Positions 44,097 to 56,705 are shown, counted from the first letter of the stretch. The stretch: DNA of 64,000 bases from Neoarius graeffei (GCF_027579695.1 NC_083592.1:30136961-30200960), one strand, 5' to 3'. Notes: generated by a model from the letters alone, not told the origin. Made by a program: numbers and translations.

Positions 44097-44473
44097 GCCT
44101 TTATCACATGCACACTCAAGCTCAGTGAAATTTATCCTCTGCATTTAACCCATCTGAAGCAGTGAACACACGCATGCACACACACAAGTGAGCAATGAGC
44201 ACACACACATACTCAGAGCAGTGGGCAGCCATGCTACAGTGCCCGGGGAGCAGTTGGGGGTTAGGTACCTTGCTCAAGGGCACTTCAGCCCAAGGTTGCC
44301 TCATGCTAACCTAACCTGCAAGTCTTTGAACTGTGGGGGAAACCGGAGCACCCAGAGGAAACCCATGCAGACACGGGGAGAACATGCAAACTCCACACAG
44401 AAAGGCCCTTGTCGGCCACTGGGCTCGAACCCAGAACCTTCTTGCTGTGAGGCAACAGTGCTAACCACTACAC
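44097..44473 (-). mobile_element. Composite SINE, type B, copy 2
   Basis: On the minus strand: SINE A-like head and body to about 44310, then the type B body (cttgagcaaggtacctaacc, ctgctccccgggcac) and a tail ending near 44097 in tgataaagg. Same structure as 24930-25255 but more complete in the A part. Confidence 0.85.
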
Positions 44474-44991
44474 CAGAGGACGTGCAAACGATGTGTCCAT
44501 TTTTCCTGAAAGATATATTGCAAAGATTGGGGGAGGGAAAGGGGATAATGGAGTAGATCAGAAATGTGTGTGCATCACAGTGACCTTGTTTTCCTCGCAA
44601 AGGCAAAAAGAAGAAAAAGTGCTCTTCATTTCCTGTGTCCAAATTTACAAATTTGTGTTAGTTTCAAGTATGTTCTTTGGTATTTGAGATGTAGTTGGGC
44701 CACAGATTTAGCTGAAACCTGGCAAACACACCTGCAGTATTGGCCATAGTTAAATAAAGGTATGTGGAGCTGCTAGACTGTACGCTGAATAACTGTATGT
44801 TCTTGATTTTCAACTGCCTATTACAGGTTACTCTAAAAAGTTCACTAGATAGTAGCCTATAGCATAAGTCAAGTGCGTTATCATCTCACTTCATTTTGTT
44901 ATTAATGTTGCCCTACTAGAACTTATGGTCACAAGTTGCTGCTGCAACTGATCAGCTAAGAATGATTTAAAAAAAAGCAGGAAATCCTCAA
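44474..44991. other. Anonymous sequence before the truncated Rex3
   Basis: No gene or repeat recognised. Confidence 0.5.
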
Positions 44992-45597
44992 GTGGAGGAG
45001 TTTAAGTATCTCGGGATCTTGTTCACGAGTGAGGGAAGGATAGAGCGTGAGATCGACAGGCGGATTGGTGCAGCCTCCGCAGTGATGCGGTCGCTTTACC
45101 GGTCCGTCGTGGTGAAGAAGGAGCTGAGCCAAAAGGCGAAGCTCTCGATTTACCGGTCGATCTACGTTCCGACTCTCACCTATGGTCATGAGCTTTGGGT
45201 AATGACCGAAAGAACAAGATCGCGGATACAAGCGGCCGAAATGAGTTTCCTTCGCAGGGTGGCTGGGCGCTCCCTTAGATATAGGGTGAGAAGCACAGTC
45301 ACTCGGGAGGAGCTCGGAGTAGAGCCGCTGCTCCTCCACATCAAGAGGAATCAGCTGAGGTGGCTCGGGCATCTCTTTCGGATGCCTCCTGGACGCCTCC
45401 CTGGGGAGGTGTTCCAAGCATGTCCCCCCGAGAGGAGGCCCTGGGGAAGACCCAGGACACGCTGGAGGGACTATGTCTCTCGGCTGGCCTGGGAACGCCT
45501 CGGTGTTCTTCCTGAGGAGCTGGCCGAGGTGTCTGGGGAAAGGGAAATTTGGGCTTCCATGCTCAGACTGCTGCCTCCACGACCCGGCCCCGGATAA
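44992..45597 (+). pseudogene. C-terminal Rex3 polyprotein fragment
   Basis: The open frame starts inside the protein ([22 protein letters not shown] motif E) and ends LLRLLPPRPGPG stop. It includes [20 protein letters not shown], the segment missing from the copy at 3459-6584. No catalytic residues remain, so it has no retrotransposition function. Confidence 0.92.
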
Positions 45598-45617
45598 GCA
45601 GATGAAGACGAGACGAG
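44992..45617 (+). mobile_element. Rex3 LINE, 5-prime truncated
   Basis: Only the last about 600 bp of the coding region plus a gacgagacgag tail. Exact target duplication gaaatcctcaa (44981-44991 and 45618-45628). It retains the 33 bp that the full-length copy has lost. Confidence 0.94.
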
Positions 45618-45659
45618 GAAATCCTCAAACTCTCCGCATTGGGTGTGGAGAACCATTTC

Positions 45660-46027
45660 CATCCATTATCCGTAACTGGCAGTTATTCCATGTAGGATCG
45701 CAAGCAAACTGGAGCCTATCCCAGCTGACTATGGGCGAGAGGCGGGGTACACCTTGGACAAATCGCCAGATCATCGCAGGGCCGACACATAAAGACAAAC
45801 AACCATTCACACTCACATTCACACCTACGGTCAATTTAAAGCCACCAATTAACCTAACCTGCATGTCTTTGGACTGTGGGGGAAACCGGAGCACCTGGAT
45901 GAAACCCACACAGACACAGGGAGAACATGCAAACTCCACACAGAAAGGCCCTCGCTGGCCACTGGGCTCAAACCCAGAACCTTCTTGCTGTGAGGGGACA
46001 GTGCTAACCACTACACCACTGTGCCAC
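45660..46027 (-). mobile_element. SINE A2
   Basis: Full-length but diverged minus-strand copy, from ccatccattatccgtaac to a head ending actgtgccacc. Confidence 0.9.
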
Positions 46028-46077
46028 CAATGGAGCAAGAATCCCTCATTTAAAAACAGTCACTGCAGTAACTAGTA

Positions 46078-47634
46078 CAACCCCGATTCCAAAAAAGTTG
46101 GGACAAAGTACAAATTGTAAATAAAAACGGAATGCAATAATTTACAAATCTCAAAAACTGATACTGTATTCACAATAGAACACAGACAACATATCAAATG
46201 TCGAAAGTGAGACATTCTGAAATTTCATGCCAAATATTGGCTCATTTGAAATTTCATGACAGCAACACATCTCAAAAAAGTTGGGACAGGGGCAATAAGA
46301 GGCTGGAAAAGTTAAAGGTACAAAAAAGGAACAGCTGGAGGACCAAATTGCAGCTCATTAGGTCAATTGGCAATAGGTCATTAACATGACTGGGTATAAA
46401 AAGAGCATCTTGGAGTGGCAGCGGCTCTCAGAAGTAAAGATGGGAAGAGGATCACCAATCCCCCTAATTCTGCGCCGACAAATAGTGGAGCAATATCAGA
46501 AAGGAGTTCGACAGTGTAAAACTGCAGAGTTTGAACATATCATCATCTACAGTGCATAATATCATCAAAAGATTCAGAGAATCTGGAAGAATCTCTGTGC
46601 GTAAGGGTCAAGGCCGGAAAACCAAACTGGGTGCCCGTGATCTTCGGGCCCTTAGACGGCACTTCATCACATACAGGCATGCTTCTGTATTGGAAATCAC
46701 AAAATGGGCTCAGGAATATTTCCAGAGAACATTATCTATGAACACAGTTCACCGTGCCATCCACCGTTGCCAGCTAAAACTCTATAGTTCAAAGAAGAAG
46801 CCATATTTAAACATGATCCAGAAGTGCAGATGTCTTCTCTGGACCAAGGCTCATTTAAAATGGACTGTGGCAAAGTGGAAAACTGTTCTGTGGTCAGATG
46901 AATCAAAATTTGAAGTTCTTGATGGAAAGTTGTTATCTGCGCTCAGTTCAGAAGCCTGCATCTCTGATGGTATGGGGTTGCATTAGTGCGTGTGGCATGG
47001 GCAGCTTACACATCTGGAAAGACACCATCAATGCTGAAAGGTATATCCAGGTTCTAGAGCAACATATGCTCCCATCCAGATGACGTCTCTTTCAGGGAAG
47101 ACCTTGCATTTTCCAACATGACGATGCCAAACCACATACTGCATCAATTACAGCATCATGGCTGCGTAGAAGAAGGGTTCGGGTACTGAACAGGCCAGCC
47201 TGCAGTCCAGATCTTTCACCCATAGAAAACATTTGGCGCATCATAAAACGGAAGATACGACAAAAAAGACCTAAGACAGTTGAGCAACTAGAATCCTACA
47301 TTAGACAAGAATGGGTTAACATTCCTATCCCTAAACTTGAGCAACTTGTCTCCTCAGTCCCCAGACATTTACAGACTGTTGTAAAGAGAAAAGGGGATGT
47401 CTCACAGTGGTAAACATGGCCTTGTCCCAACTTTTTTGAGATGTGTTGTTGTCATGAAATTTAAAAATCACCTAATTTTTCTCTTTAAATGATACATTTT
47501 CTCAGTTTAAACATTTGATATGTCATCTATGTTCTATTCTGAATAAAATATGGAATTTTGAAGCTTCCACATCATTGCATTCCGTTTTTATTTACAATTT
47601 GTACTTTGTCCCAACTTTTTGGGAATTGGGGTTG
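46078..47634 (+). mobile_element. Tc1/mariner-type element, best-preserved copy of its family
   Basis: Ends caaccccgattccaaaaaag and the inverse of gggaattggggttg, with TA on both sides. Length 1557 bp. Subterminal repeat aaaaaagttgggacaggggc recurs inside both ends (46272-46292 and 47423-47440). Confidence 0.92.
46440..47413 (+). pseudogene. Tc1/mariner-type transposase with two frameshifts and a stop
   Basis: The start MGRGSPIPLILRRQIVEQYQ leads to a helix-turn-helix, interrupted near 46525 by a 2-base loss. The frame resumes SSSTVHNIIKRFRESGRISV with KGQGRKTKL, then WTVAKWKTVLWSDESKFEVL (first catalytic Asp). It loses about 48 bp after that, continues ASLMVWGCISACGMGSLHIW, and has a TGA where Arg is expected at 47081-47083. 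FQHDDAKPHT and SPDLSPIENIW (remaining D and E) follow. Ends at TAA 47411-47413. Confidence 0.88.
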
Positions 47635-47636
47635 TA

Positions 47637-48304
47637 GTACAAAGAATAAGATTTTTAATTCATCCCTAAAAGAAAACTTAATGGGCCTGCTTTACCTGTC
47701 AAACACCAGAGAGTGGAAACAGTCAGCCTGCACCATTGATTTTGCAGTGTCTTTGACCTCATGCACTCTCTTTGAATGAGCCAGTTGGGTGGTTGTTCCC
47801 CAGTCCTGTGAAAAAGCAGATTTTTAACCAAATAATCAGTTAAAGCCCACCAGCAACTTTAGTTGCCACACACTAGTTATATGTTATCCACATTTTTCGT
47901 GAGTTGCACATGAAAGAATGCAAATGAAAAAATGAGTTTCAGAGACACAAGGATTTTACTTCATTTGCTGTCATGTGATAAAGCCAACTTCCTGCATTTA
48001 CTACATGGAAGCATGATTGAGCCGATTTAATCAAGTCAAAGGGTAAGATTTATTACTTTACTGAACATTATGGTTGATATGTTGATATTTATTCCATTGT
48101 AAATTTATTAACATTGTGTTTTTACACTTTTTCCTACTTTTACATGGAAATGTTAGAATTTAAAAGGTTAAATAAATGTATTAAATTCTGCCAGTGCTTT
48201 TCTTTCAGATCCAGTGGTTCATTGTTAATTAATTTTACATACTTTTAATGTGACTAATATCACTTAAAGCTTGTGATACAACTGTTTAGTCACTTTCTTA
48301 GGAT
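47637..48304. other. Anonymous AT-rich sequence
   Basis: No gene or repeat recognised. Confidence 0.5.
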
Positions 48305-48686
48305 CTCATCTCATCTCATCTCATTATCTCTACCCGCTTTATCCTTCTACAGGGTCGCAGGCAAGCTGGAGCCTATCCCAGCTGACTATGGGCGAAAGGC
48401 GGGGTACACCCTGGACAAGTCGCCAGGTCATCACAGGGCTGACACATAGACACAGACAACCATTCACACTCACATTCACACCTACGGTCAATTTAGAGTC
48501 ACCAGTTAACCTAACCTGCATGTCTTTGGACTGTGGGGGAAACCGGAGCACCCGGAGGAAACCCACGCGGACACGGGGAGAACATGCAAACTCCGCACAG
48601 AAAGGCCCTCGCCGGCCCCGGGGCTCGAACCCAGGACCTTCTTGCTGTGAGGCGACAGCGCTAACCACTACACCACCGTGCCGCCC
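48305..48686 (-). mobile_element. SINE A1 with exact target duplication
   Basis: Near-consensus minus-strand copy flanked by actttcttaggat (48292-48304 and from 48687). Confidence 0.96.
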
Positions 48687-48699
48687 ACTTTCTTAGGAT

Positions 48700-49120
48700 A
48701 TTAATTTTAATATTAAATGTAATGGAAATTTCTAATAAACACTTCAGAACGCTTAACAGTTGTCTTTTCAGTCATTTATTATAGTAGATCATATAAAGAT
48801 ATATAAAATAGGAAAGGAAAGAGAAGAATAGAAGAAGACATCACTTCTGATGATGCCGAGAGTACGCGCACTGAGTTGTGTTTTAGTGGCTGTTATCTAT
48901 TATACTCTGGAAGCATTCGCTCACTGCTTGTGTCTTCACGTGATTGGCTCAAGATTTTCTATGAAGTTTTACTAATGAGTGCACCTGGCGTGCTCTGGTA
49001 TGTGCAGGCGGATGCGAGTTAGGGAGAGCTCAAGCGCCCTGCTTATCACCACCAAGGTCAGGAAAGGTGGTTACATCATGAGAAAAAAACATCTCTTCTT
49101 AGTAACTAAGCCACTTTAGT
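48700..49120. other. Anonymous sequence
   Basis: No gene or known repeat recognised. Confidence 0.45.
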
Positions 49121-49217
49121 TCAACATACAGAAACACAGAGAATAATAATGTTCATCCATTAAGTCACCTGAGCTCAACATACAGAAACACAGAGAATAA
49201 TAATGTTCATTCATTAA
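49121..49217. repeat. Short direct repeat (period 54)
   Basis: Two copies of tcaacatacagaaacacaga followed by gaataataatgttcat, at 49121 and 49175. Confidence 0.9.
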
Positions 49218-49392
49218 AATTCCCTCACATTAAATGTTATCTTTTTTTAAACTTTTGTGGCTGAGTTTATTTTTGCTGTTAGATCTCTGTCTCTCTCATT
49301 ACAGTCTAGCTGCTATCGTTTTTCTAAGCAAAGTCTCTGTTCCAAGTTCCTGGCAGTTTCAAAAGCTTATGAAAAAGCTACATCATGTCACA

Positions 49393-49658
<266 letters not shown>

Positions 49659-49928
49659 GTGTTTTACTGGGAAAAAGGTCACTTTTATTGTTCATACAAG
49701 CTCCATCCGAGACATGGAGAACCAAAACCATGACATTAATCTCTATATGTCACTCAGGAAGAAATCGATTAATTGTTTTGATAAATTTGTGTACTTTTTG
49801 TTTGTGACTGTGTCTGTATAATAAAAAGAAAATCACACATTAGCTTAAAGATATGAATTTCATCTTCTCATGTTGAAAAACTCACATTTTTCATACAAAA
49901 TACATGATGGATCTGAGTGACATAATTA

Positions 49929-50076
49929 AATAATATTGGCTGGCTTTTTTTTCGTGGTCTATCAGATATATTCCATTCAGCTAGCATGATACTGAACAAG
50001 TCAAAAACGTGTTCAGTATCATGCTCGCTGAATGGAATATATCTGATAGACCACGAAAAAAAGCCAGCCAATATTA
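49929..50076. mobile_element. Palindromic hairpin element, copy 2
   Basis: Nearly perfect arms of about 67 bp (aataatattggctggcttt ... agtatcatgctcgctgaatg ...) around a loop of about 13 bases. Followed by (ATT)n to about 50098. Confidence 0.93.
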
Positions 50077-50098
50077 TTATTATTATTATTATTATTAT

Positions 50099-50849
50099 AC
50101 ATACATACACACTCTTCATATCAGCATTCTTGAAGGCCAACGTGAGCTTACCCGCAACTCTGTGCCATCAGCGTGGCAATGCAGTTACCTTCCAGCCGGT
50201 GTAGCGTTCATCAGTAGTTTTAGCAAAGGCCAACACTAGCGCAGTCAATTCAGTGCTATTGAGAGCAAGTAGCACAGGCTAACAACTGAGAAACTAAGAT
50301 TTCTGTCTCCACACATTCTCGCCACAGTAGTTTTCACTCATACTTCAGTATTTATTTCCCTGTGTAATTGACTGAGTTACTTTTAAAATCAACATCGACA
50401 ACTACACACAATGGAGCGATACATCAAGTTAATTATTAAATAAATATACGCATCAAATTATGATTGGATTTCTGTATGTTATGGAATTACATATGGATAT
50501 TGTAATGTTACATTGATTTTAATCACATTTAACCCCGTTAGGCAAGGATTATCTAATTTTGTGACATAAATGAGACAAATTGCTGCACTTGTAACATTGT
50601 GTATGTACAAGCGCAAAACACTGCCAACTTGCCATTGTGAAGAGCAGTTACAATATTGCATTGATGAAGGAATATTGCATGTAAGATTTTTAAGAACAAG
50701 GCAAAAATAAATAAAAACAGCACTCAAGTGAAATGAAAAGATTTACTGAAAAAAGGAAAAGGCATTGCCATATAAAGTGCAATATCTTTCCTGCTTCCCC
50801 CCCACACACACTTACCCTAACCCCACTTCTACCCCCCTTCCCCATATCT
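50099..50849. other. Anonymous sequence
   Basis: No conserved coding sequence recognised. Confidence 0.5.
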
Positions 50850-51216
50850 TCTCATCTCATTATCTGTAGCCGCTTTATCCTGTTCTACAGGGTCGCAGGC
50901 AAGCTGGACCCTATCCCAGCTGACTACGGGCGAAAGGTGGGGTACACCCTGGACAAGTCGCCAGGTCATCACAGGGCCGACACATAGACACAGACAACCA
51001 TTCACACTCACACCTACGGTCAATTTAGAGTCACCAGTTAACCTAACCTGCATGTCTTTGGACTTTGGGGGAAACCGGAGCACCCGGAGGAAACCCACGC
51101 GGGCATGGGGAGAGCATGCAAACTCCGCACAGAAAGGCCCTCACCGGCCACGGGGCTCGAACCCGGACCTTCTTGCTGTGAGGCGACAGCGCTAACCACT
51201 ACACCACTGTGCCGCC
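50850..51216 (-). mobile_element. SINE A1
   Basis: Full-length minus-strand copy with a small internal deletion (cacattca lost near 51010). Confidence 0.93.
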
Positions 51217-51402
51217 TATTTGTATATGTAAATACGTAATTTATTTTAATTTATCTAGAAGTTTTCTCTATTTCTTTTCCCTGTTTATCTGTAATGATGC
51301 TGCTGGAATCTTAATTTCCCTGAGGGAACCCTCCCAAAGTGATCAATAAAGTTTTATCTAATCTAATCTAATCTAATCTAATCTAATCTAATCTAATCTA
51401 AT
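51217..51402 (+). mobile_element. LINE 3-prime tail with (AATCT)n
   Basis: ttccctgagggaaccctccc, then gatcaataaagttttatct, ending in nine or so taatc units. This is a common end of fish L2/Rex1-type LINEs. Confidence 0.65.
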
Positions 51403-51632
51403 CAACATGCCTTTTATGTTTCAGATAAAATATGCTGGTCAGCAGGTGCAGCATCTACAGGAACAGACAAGAATGTTCGAATTCATGATCATATAAAAAT
51501 GCCCCATATAAACAATGCAATCACAAAAATTGATTACTTTGCTCTGAGGCAGTTTTGTAGTCGAGTCACTAAACCTCGAGTCCGAGTCCGGTCTTGAGTC
51601 CCCAGTGTTCAAATCCAAGTCAAGTCCAAGTC

Positions 51633-52007
51633 TCATCTCATCTCATTATCTCTAGCCGCTTTATCCTTCTACAGGGTCGCAGGCAAGCTGGAGCCTATCC
51701 CAGCTGACTACGGGCGAAAGGCGGGGTACACCCTGGACAAGTTGCCAGGTCATCACAGGGCTGACGCATAGACACAGACAACCATTCACACTCACATTCA
51801 CACCTACGGTCAATTTAGAGTTACCAGTTAACCTAACCTGCATGTCTTTGGACTGTGGGGGAAACCGGAGCACCCGGAGGAAACCCACGCGGACACGGGG
51901 AGAACATGCAAACTCCGCACAGAAAGGCCCTCGCTGGCCACGGGGCTCGAACCCGGACCTTCTTGCTGTGAGGCGACAGTGCTAACCACCACACCACCGT
52001 GCCGCCC
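51633..52007 (-). mobile_element. SINE A1 with exact target duplication
   Basis: Flanked by tcaagtccaagtc (51620-51632 and from 52008). Near consensus. Confidence 0.96.
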
Positions 52008-52619
52008 TCAAGTCCAAGTCATTAAAAAAAATTTCAATTCGAGTCCGAGAAAAAGACTCCAACTGCACCATTTGAAGGTGGCTGTTTTAGCACCATTAAC
52101 ATTAGTTTGTTCCTGAACATGACATACGAACAGGTGAATGTGATTCTCTTTGTCAGGGAGCGTGAAGTATTCCATCAGAGACGGTTGGGAGATGGATGTA
52201 AGTGCAGAAGGTGTGTTTATTAATACAAGTGAAGACAGGTAAACAATCCAGAATGGCAGGCAAAATCGTAAAACAGTGAAACAAGCAACAGGTTGAGCGA
52301 AGCACAAACAGGCTATCGTAGACTCGGCAGAATCAAAGACAAGAAACAGGAAATCAGAGATCAGGAAACTGAACAAGGAAATAAGGCTTGGTAATGTGTC
52401 AGCAGTGCAACTCAATACTTCGCAAAGTAAGTGTGTTTTCACAGTTTTTATAAAGGCATGCTGATTGTGCCCTAATCCTGTGCAGGTGCGAGTTGTTTAT
52501 GGCGCATGTGAGAGTCCGCTTGGTGCGTGCACTGTCCAGAATGCGCCCAAGAGTCTATCTGATGCACACTGCCAAGGCGCGCAGGTGTGACTCTCTTGCA
52601 TGAAATTAGTATAAAAATT

Positions 52620-52993
52620 CATCTCATCTCATTATCTCTAGCCGCTTTATCTTTCTACAGGGTCGCAGACAAGCTGGAGCCTATCCCAGCTGACTATGGG
52701 CGAAAGGCGGGGTACACCCTGGACAAGTCGCCAGGTCATCACAGGGCTGACACATAGACACAGACAACCATTCACACTCACATTCACACCTACGGTCAAT
52801 TTAGAGTCACCAGTTGACCTAACCTGCATGTCTTTGGACTGTGGGGGAAACCGGAGCACCCGGAGGAAACCCACGCGGACACGGGGAGAACATGCAAACT
52901 CCACACAGAAAGGCCCTCGCCGGCCCCGGGGCTCGAACCCAGGACCTTCTTGCTGTGAGGCGACAGCGCTAACCACTACACCACCGTGCCGCC
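52620..52993 (-). mobile_element. SINE A1 with exact target duplication
   Basis: Flanked by agtataaaaatt (52608-52619 and from 52994). Near consensus. Confidence 0.96.
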
Positions 52994-53269
52994 AGTATAA
53001 AAATTAATGTAGATAAAAATATCTTATGCCAAATTATTATGCCATGTTACAAAAAATAAAGAAAAAAATCTGAGCCCTCGTCTTCAATTTATGAGTCCGA
53101 ATGCAGTTAATGTACGAGTCCGAGTCCAAGTCTGAGTCATCAGTGCTCAAGTCCAAGTCACGAGTCCTTAAAATTAGGGCACAAGTCGGACTTGAGTCCG
53201 AGTTCTGGACTTGAGTACTACAAGCCTGCTCAGTGGGCAGAATAACTCGCACTGAAATAGAGGGCCTCT

Positions 53270-53895
53270 GAAACTGTGCCTCTGCCAGCTTCACTCATCT
53301 GGCCAACAGGCCTAGTTTTGCCTGTTTAAGGGCCGTCAGCTCTTGATGATGCCTCTCCCTTTGGTTGTGCATGTCTTGAGCAACTGGAGCCACTCCTGCT
53401 GAATGTTGAGGCACTCCGGGCTGCACTGACACTCTCAGCCAGCTGGACTCTAGCTGCTTGCAGGAAGGAAAGCGGTGAGCTGAGAGGGTCCAGGGGATGA
53501 GGAGGCAGGTGATGATATAGATACCTCCTTTCCACAGACATCAACACCTCCAGGTAGGCCCTCTATGGCTGTTTACTCCATTATACCGAGGACCCATTCT
53601 TTTTCTGGGATCAGGCAAGCCACTTTCCTTCTCTCTCTCCTCACTTCTGCTCCCCACCTCTTCGCTTGGCTGGAGAAGTCCTGCCACTTCTTGCTGACGT
53701 CTTCTGCACTCCTTGAAGCACTGACTTTTACTGCGATGGACCTCCACAATTGCGTCTTCATTTTATTTGCAGACGGTTCTTAGATATTCCTGAACAGCGC
53801 TTCTTTGTGCTGTTCCACAGCATCCAGCAAAATGGACAAGTCGTCTTTAGGGAATGCAGACGTCCATGTTTGGTTTTTTCACTTCCATTGCGCAT
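53270..53895 (-). pseudogene. Myb/SANT-like (Harbinger-associated type) gene relic
   Basis: The minus strand reads FPKDDLSILLDAVEQHKEAL, an in-frame TAA after FRNI, then KMKTQLWRSIAVKVSASRSA and EDVSKKWQDFSSQAKRW. This is the helix pattern of Myb/SANT-like adaptor domains that accompany PIF/Harbinger transposases and some host proteins. Towards 53290 a possible coiled tail (RERHHQELTALKQAKLG) appears in another frame. It is dead because of the stop and frame change. Whether the origin is a transposon or a retrocopy cannot be told. Confidence 0.6.
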
Positions 53896-54700
53896 GCCAA
53901 GTACCACTCACTCAGCCACATGCCAATTTATAAGGGAAATTAAGCTCTTGATTGGTAAAATAATGGGCAGGCACAGGGAAAACACTTTACCTTTTAAGCC
54001 TTAAAAGGAGAATGTGGTGAGGTGAAACTTTCCTCACTTTCACTAAAAGCTTGACTGTTGCAAGTACATTGGTTCAGACTCTTTCAGGGAGTAAATAGAG
54101 TTTTGTTGCTCATGTCAGGCATTTCATGGTGCACATGGTCCACTAAATCGCTTTACTGGTGTAGTTTCCCAATAATGTTGCACTTTAGGGCTAAAGAAGG
54201 AGTTTAAAGATGCTTTTAAGCAACGAATGTTGTCTCTGTATGTGGTTTTCCTGAATACACCCGTAAGAAGGAGTTGTAAGAGCTACTTTGCAGCGCGCAT
54301 CCTTGATATATGCATTAGTAATCACAAAAGGCATTAGTAGTGACGAAATCCAGTCAATAAGGTCACATGACATTAATTTTTAACCAAAAACTAATGAAAT
54401 ATAAAATCCTTAAACTATCTTAATATTTTGTAGAATTATTAAGCATGTGGCAATTAATAACTGAAACTATTTAACATTCTGGGCAATTTTTTTTTGTTCC
54501 AAGCATGTTTTTTTTTAATTAAATGAACAAAATGAGCAAATAATAAGCAAAATAATTAAGCCTTTCTTGTAGTAGGGGTTTACCTCCTACAGTGAGACCA
54601 GAACAGCAGGTCTGCAGTGGTGAAAGGGTTAAGAGGAGAAAAACAAAACAGAAAGAAAGCTAAAGATTTTGTCTATTTGATTAAATAGTGTTACTGACAT
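53896..54700. other. Anonymous AT-rich sequence
   Basis: No recognisable gene. T-tracts near 54487-54520. Confidence 0.5.
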
Positions 54701-55397
54701 CCATCCATTATCTGTAGCCGCTTATCCTGTGCAAGGTCGCAGGCAAGCTGGAGCCTATCCCAGCTGACTATGGACGAGAGGTGGGGTACACCCTGGACAA
54801 GTCGCCAGATCATCGCAGGGCTGACACATAGAGGCAAACAACCATTCACACTCACACCTACGGTTAATTTAGAGCCACCAATTAGCCTAACCTGCATGTC
54901 TTTGGACTGTGGAGGAAACTGGAGCACCCAGAGGAAACCCACACAGACATGGGGAGAACATACAAACTCCACGCAGAAAGGCCCTCATCGCCCACTAAGT
55001 TCAAACCCAGAACCCATCCATCCATTATCTGTAGCCGCTTATCCTATTCTACAGGGTTGCAGGCAAGCTGGAGCCTATCCCATCTGACTATGGGCAAAAG
55101 GCAGGGTTGACACAGAGACAAATAACCATTCACACTCACATTCATACCTACAGTCAATTTAGAGCCACCAATTAGCCTAACCTGCATGTCTTTAGACTTT
55201 GGGGGGAAACCGGAGCATCCGGAGGAAACCCACACAGACAGGGGGAGAACATGCAAACTCCACACAGAAAGGCCCCCGTCGGCCACTGGGCTCGAACCCA
55301 GGACCTTCTTGCTGTAAGGCGACAGTTACTACATCACCGTGCCGCCCTCAAACCCAGAACCTTTTTACTGTAGCCGCTACACCACCGCGCCGCCCTT
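54701..55397 (-). mobile_element. SINE A2, outer copy of a SINE-in-SINE
   Basis: Outer target duplication tgttactgacat (54689-54700 and from 55398). The SINE is split at 55013/55348 by another SINE. Confidence 0.93.
55014..55347 (-). mobile_element. SINE A2, inner copy
   Basis: Inserted in the head region of the outer SINE, target duplication tcaaacccagaac (55001-55013 and from 55348). Same orientation as its host. Lacks about 40 bp around 55107. Confidence 0.94.
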
Positions 55398-55493
55398 TGT
55401 TACTGACATGATAACATGAATTCTCTGGGAATAATCTGGACATATATGACTTAATATTACTATTAAATGTGCTTTAAATAAATACTCAATCTC

Positions 55494-55830
55494 GGGCGAC
55501 ATGGTGGTGTAGTGGTTAGCGCTGTCGCCTCACAGCAAGAAGGTCCGGGTTCAAGCCCCGTGGCCAGCGAGGGCCTTTCTGTGTGGAGTTTGCATGTTCT
55601 CCCCGTGTCCGCGTGGGTTTCCTCCGGGTGCTCCGGTTTCCCCCACAGTCCAAAGACATGCAGGTTAGGTTAACTGGTGACTCTAAATTGACCGTAGGTG
55701 TGAATATGATGACCTGGCGACTTGTCCAGGGTGTACCCTGCCTTTCGCCTGTAGTCAGCTGGGATAGGCTCCAGCTTGCCTGCGACCCTGTAGAACAGGA
55801 TAAAGCGGCTAGAGATGATGAGATGAGATG
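55494..55830 (+). mobile_element. SINE A1 with internal deletion
   Basis: Plus-strand copy flanked by ctcaatctc (55485-55493 and 55831-55839). About 45 bp are missing at the gtgaatatgatgacc junction near 55705. Confidence 0.95.
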
Positions 55831-55839
55831 CTCAATCTC

Positions 55840-56182
55840 AGTACAATGAGCATTTACTGTTTCCAAGTGCGTGCCAAAAATATTTGTATGTTGACTTGAG
55901 TAATTTTCTTTGTCCATCAGGGCATACAGAGATATCATAGTCTTTTGGTTCTGCCTCCCTGTTTTTGTGCCTTTATAAAACAGAGGAACTGTTATTTTGA
56001 GCTGTTTCATTATATTCACTCAGGAGTAAACATAGACTTATCATTCATTCATTTTTTTAAAATAACACACCGGTCTGAAATCAAGGTTTTCCTGCTGCAA
56101 TTCATTGTTATACTGAAATTAGCACCAGATTTTCACACTCCTGTACTCATCCTTCACTTTATTTCTGTTTACCCAAAAGCTA
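55840..56182. other. Anonymous AT-rich sequence
   Basis: No gene or repeat recognised. Confidence 0.5.
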
Positions 56183-56702
56183 TGGAATCAATTTTGTGCC
56201 AAAATGTTCATACAATACTTTTGAAATATCACACAAAAACGACAAATCAATTCAATATCATAGTCGCCACTGAAGTCCACTCGATCCTTGTTTACCGTCA
56301 ATGAATCAGTCACTCGCCAAACAGTCCGCCAGAATCCGAGTAGGGAATGGCTGAGCGTAGCTGTCAGTCAAACACAAGTTAGCCAATAGGAATGCATTCC
56401 TGGACAGCCCGCCCACACGTGAAGTTTGTGCCAAAACTGCAAGCAAAAAGTCAGGGAGCGCAAACGAGAAAGCTGGAATCGCAACCAAAATACATTACGT
56501 CAAACAAAACTGAGAAAGACGCAGAACAAAAATAAAAGGTTTCTGAAGAGTAATAGGCTGATATTTTGCACGATTACACGAATAATTTGTTTGCCAGTCT
56601 AAAAAAATTGACTTTTTTTTTGGTTTTTTGTATTTTGATTTGTCGTTTTTGTGTGATATTTCAAAAGCATTGTATGAACATTTTGGCACAAAACTGATTC
56701 CA
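56183..56702. mobile_element. MITE with about 75-bp inverted repeats upstream of ptar1
   Basis: The left arm starts tggaatcaattttgtgccaa and the right arm ends with its near-perfect inverse, extending over about 75 bp (tcacacaaaaacgacaaatc shared). TA flanks both sides (56181-56182, 56703-56704). It ends about 140 bp before the ptar1 start codon. Confidence 0.8.
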
Positions 56703-56705
56703 TAA

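Larger units (their letters stand above)
51549..53229. mobile_element. DNA transposon with gagtccgagtc-rich ends, two SINEs inside
   Basis: The left end gcagttttgtagtcgagtca and the reverse complement of the right end gcaggcttgtagtactcaag are inverted relatives. Both ends are full of aagtcc/gagtcc repeats. The interior 52030-52619 is anonymous. SINEs at 51633-52007 and 52620-52993. Superfamily unclear (hAT suspected). Confidence 0.65.

Noticed and set aside
51357-51401. (AATCT)n array as a CRISPR or telomeric repeat
   Set aside because: 5-bp units without spacers, directly following a LINE-type 3-prime end. It is a retroelement tail.
52080-52615. Possible LTR of an endogenous retroelement
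   Set aside because: No paired copy, no tg...ca ends, and no primer-binding site could be identified.
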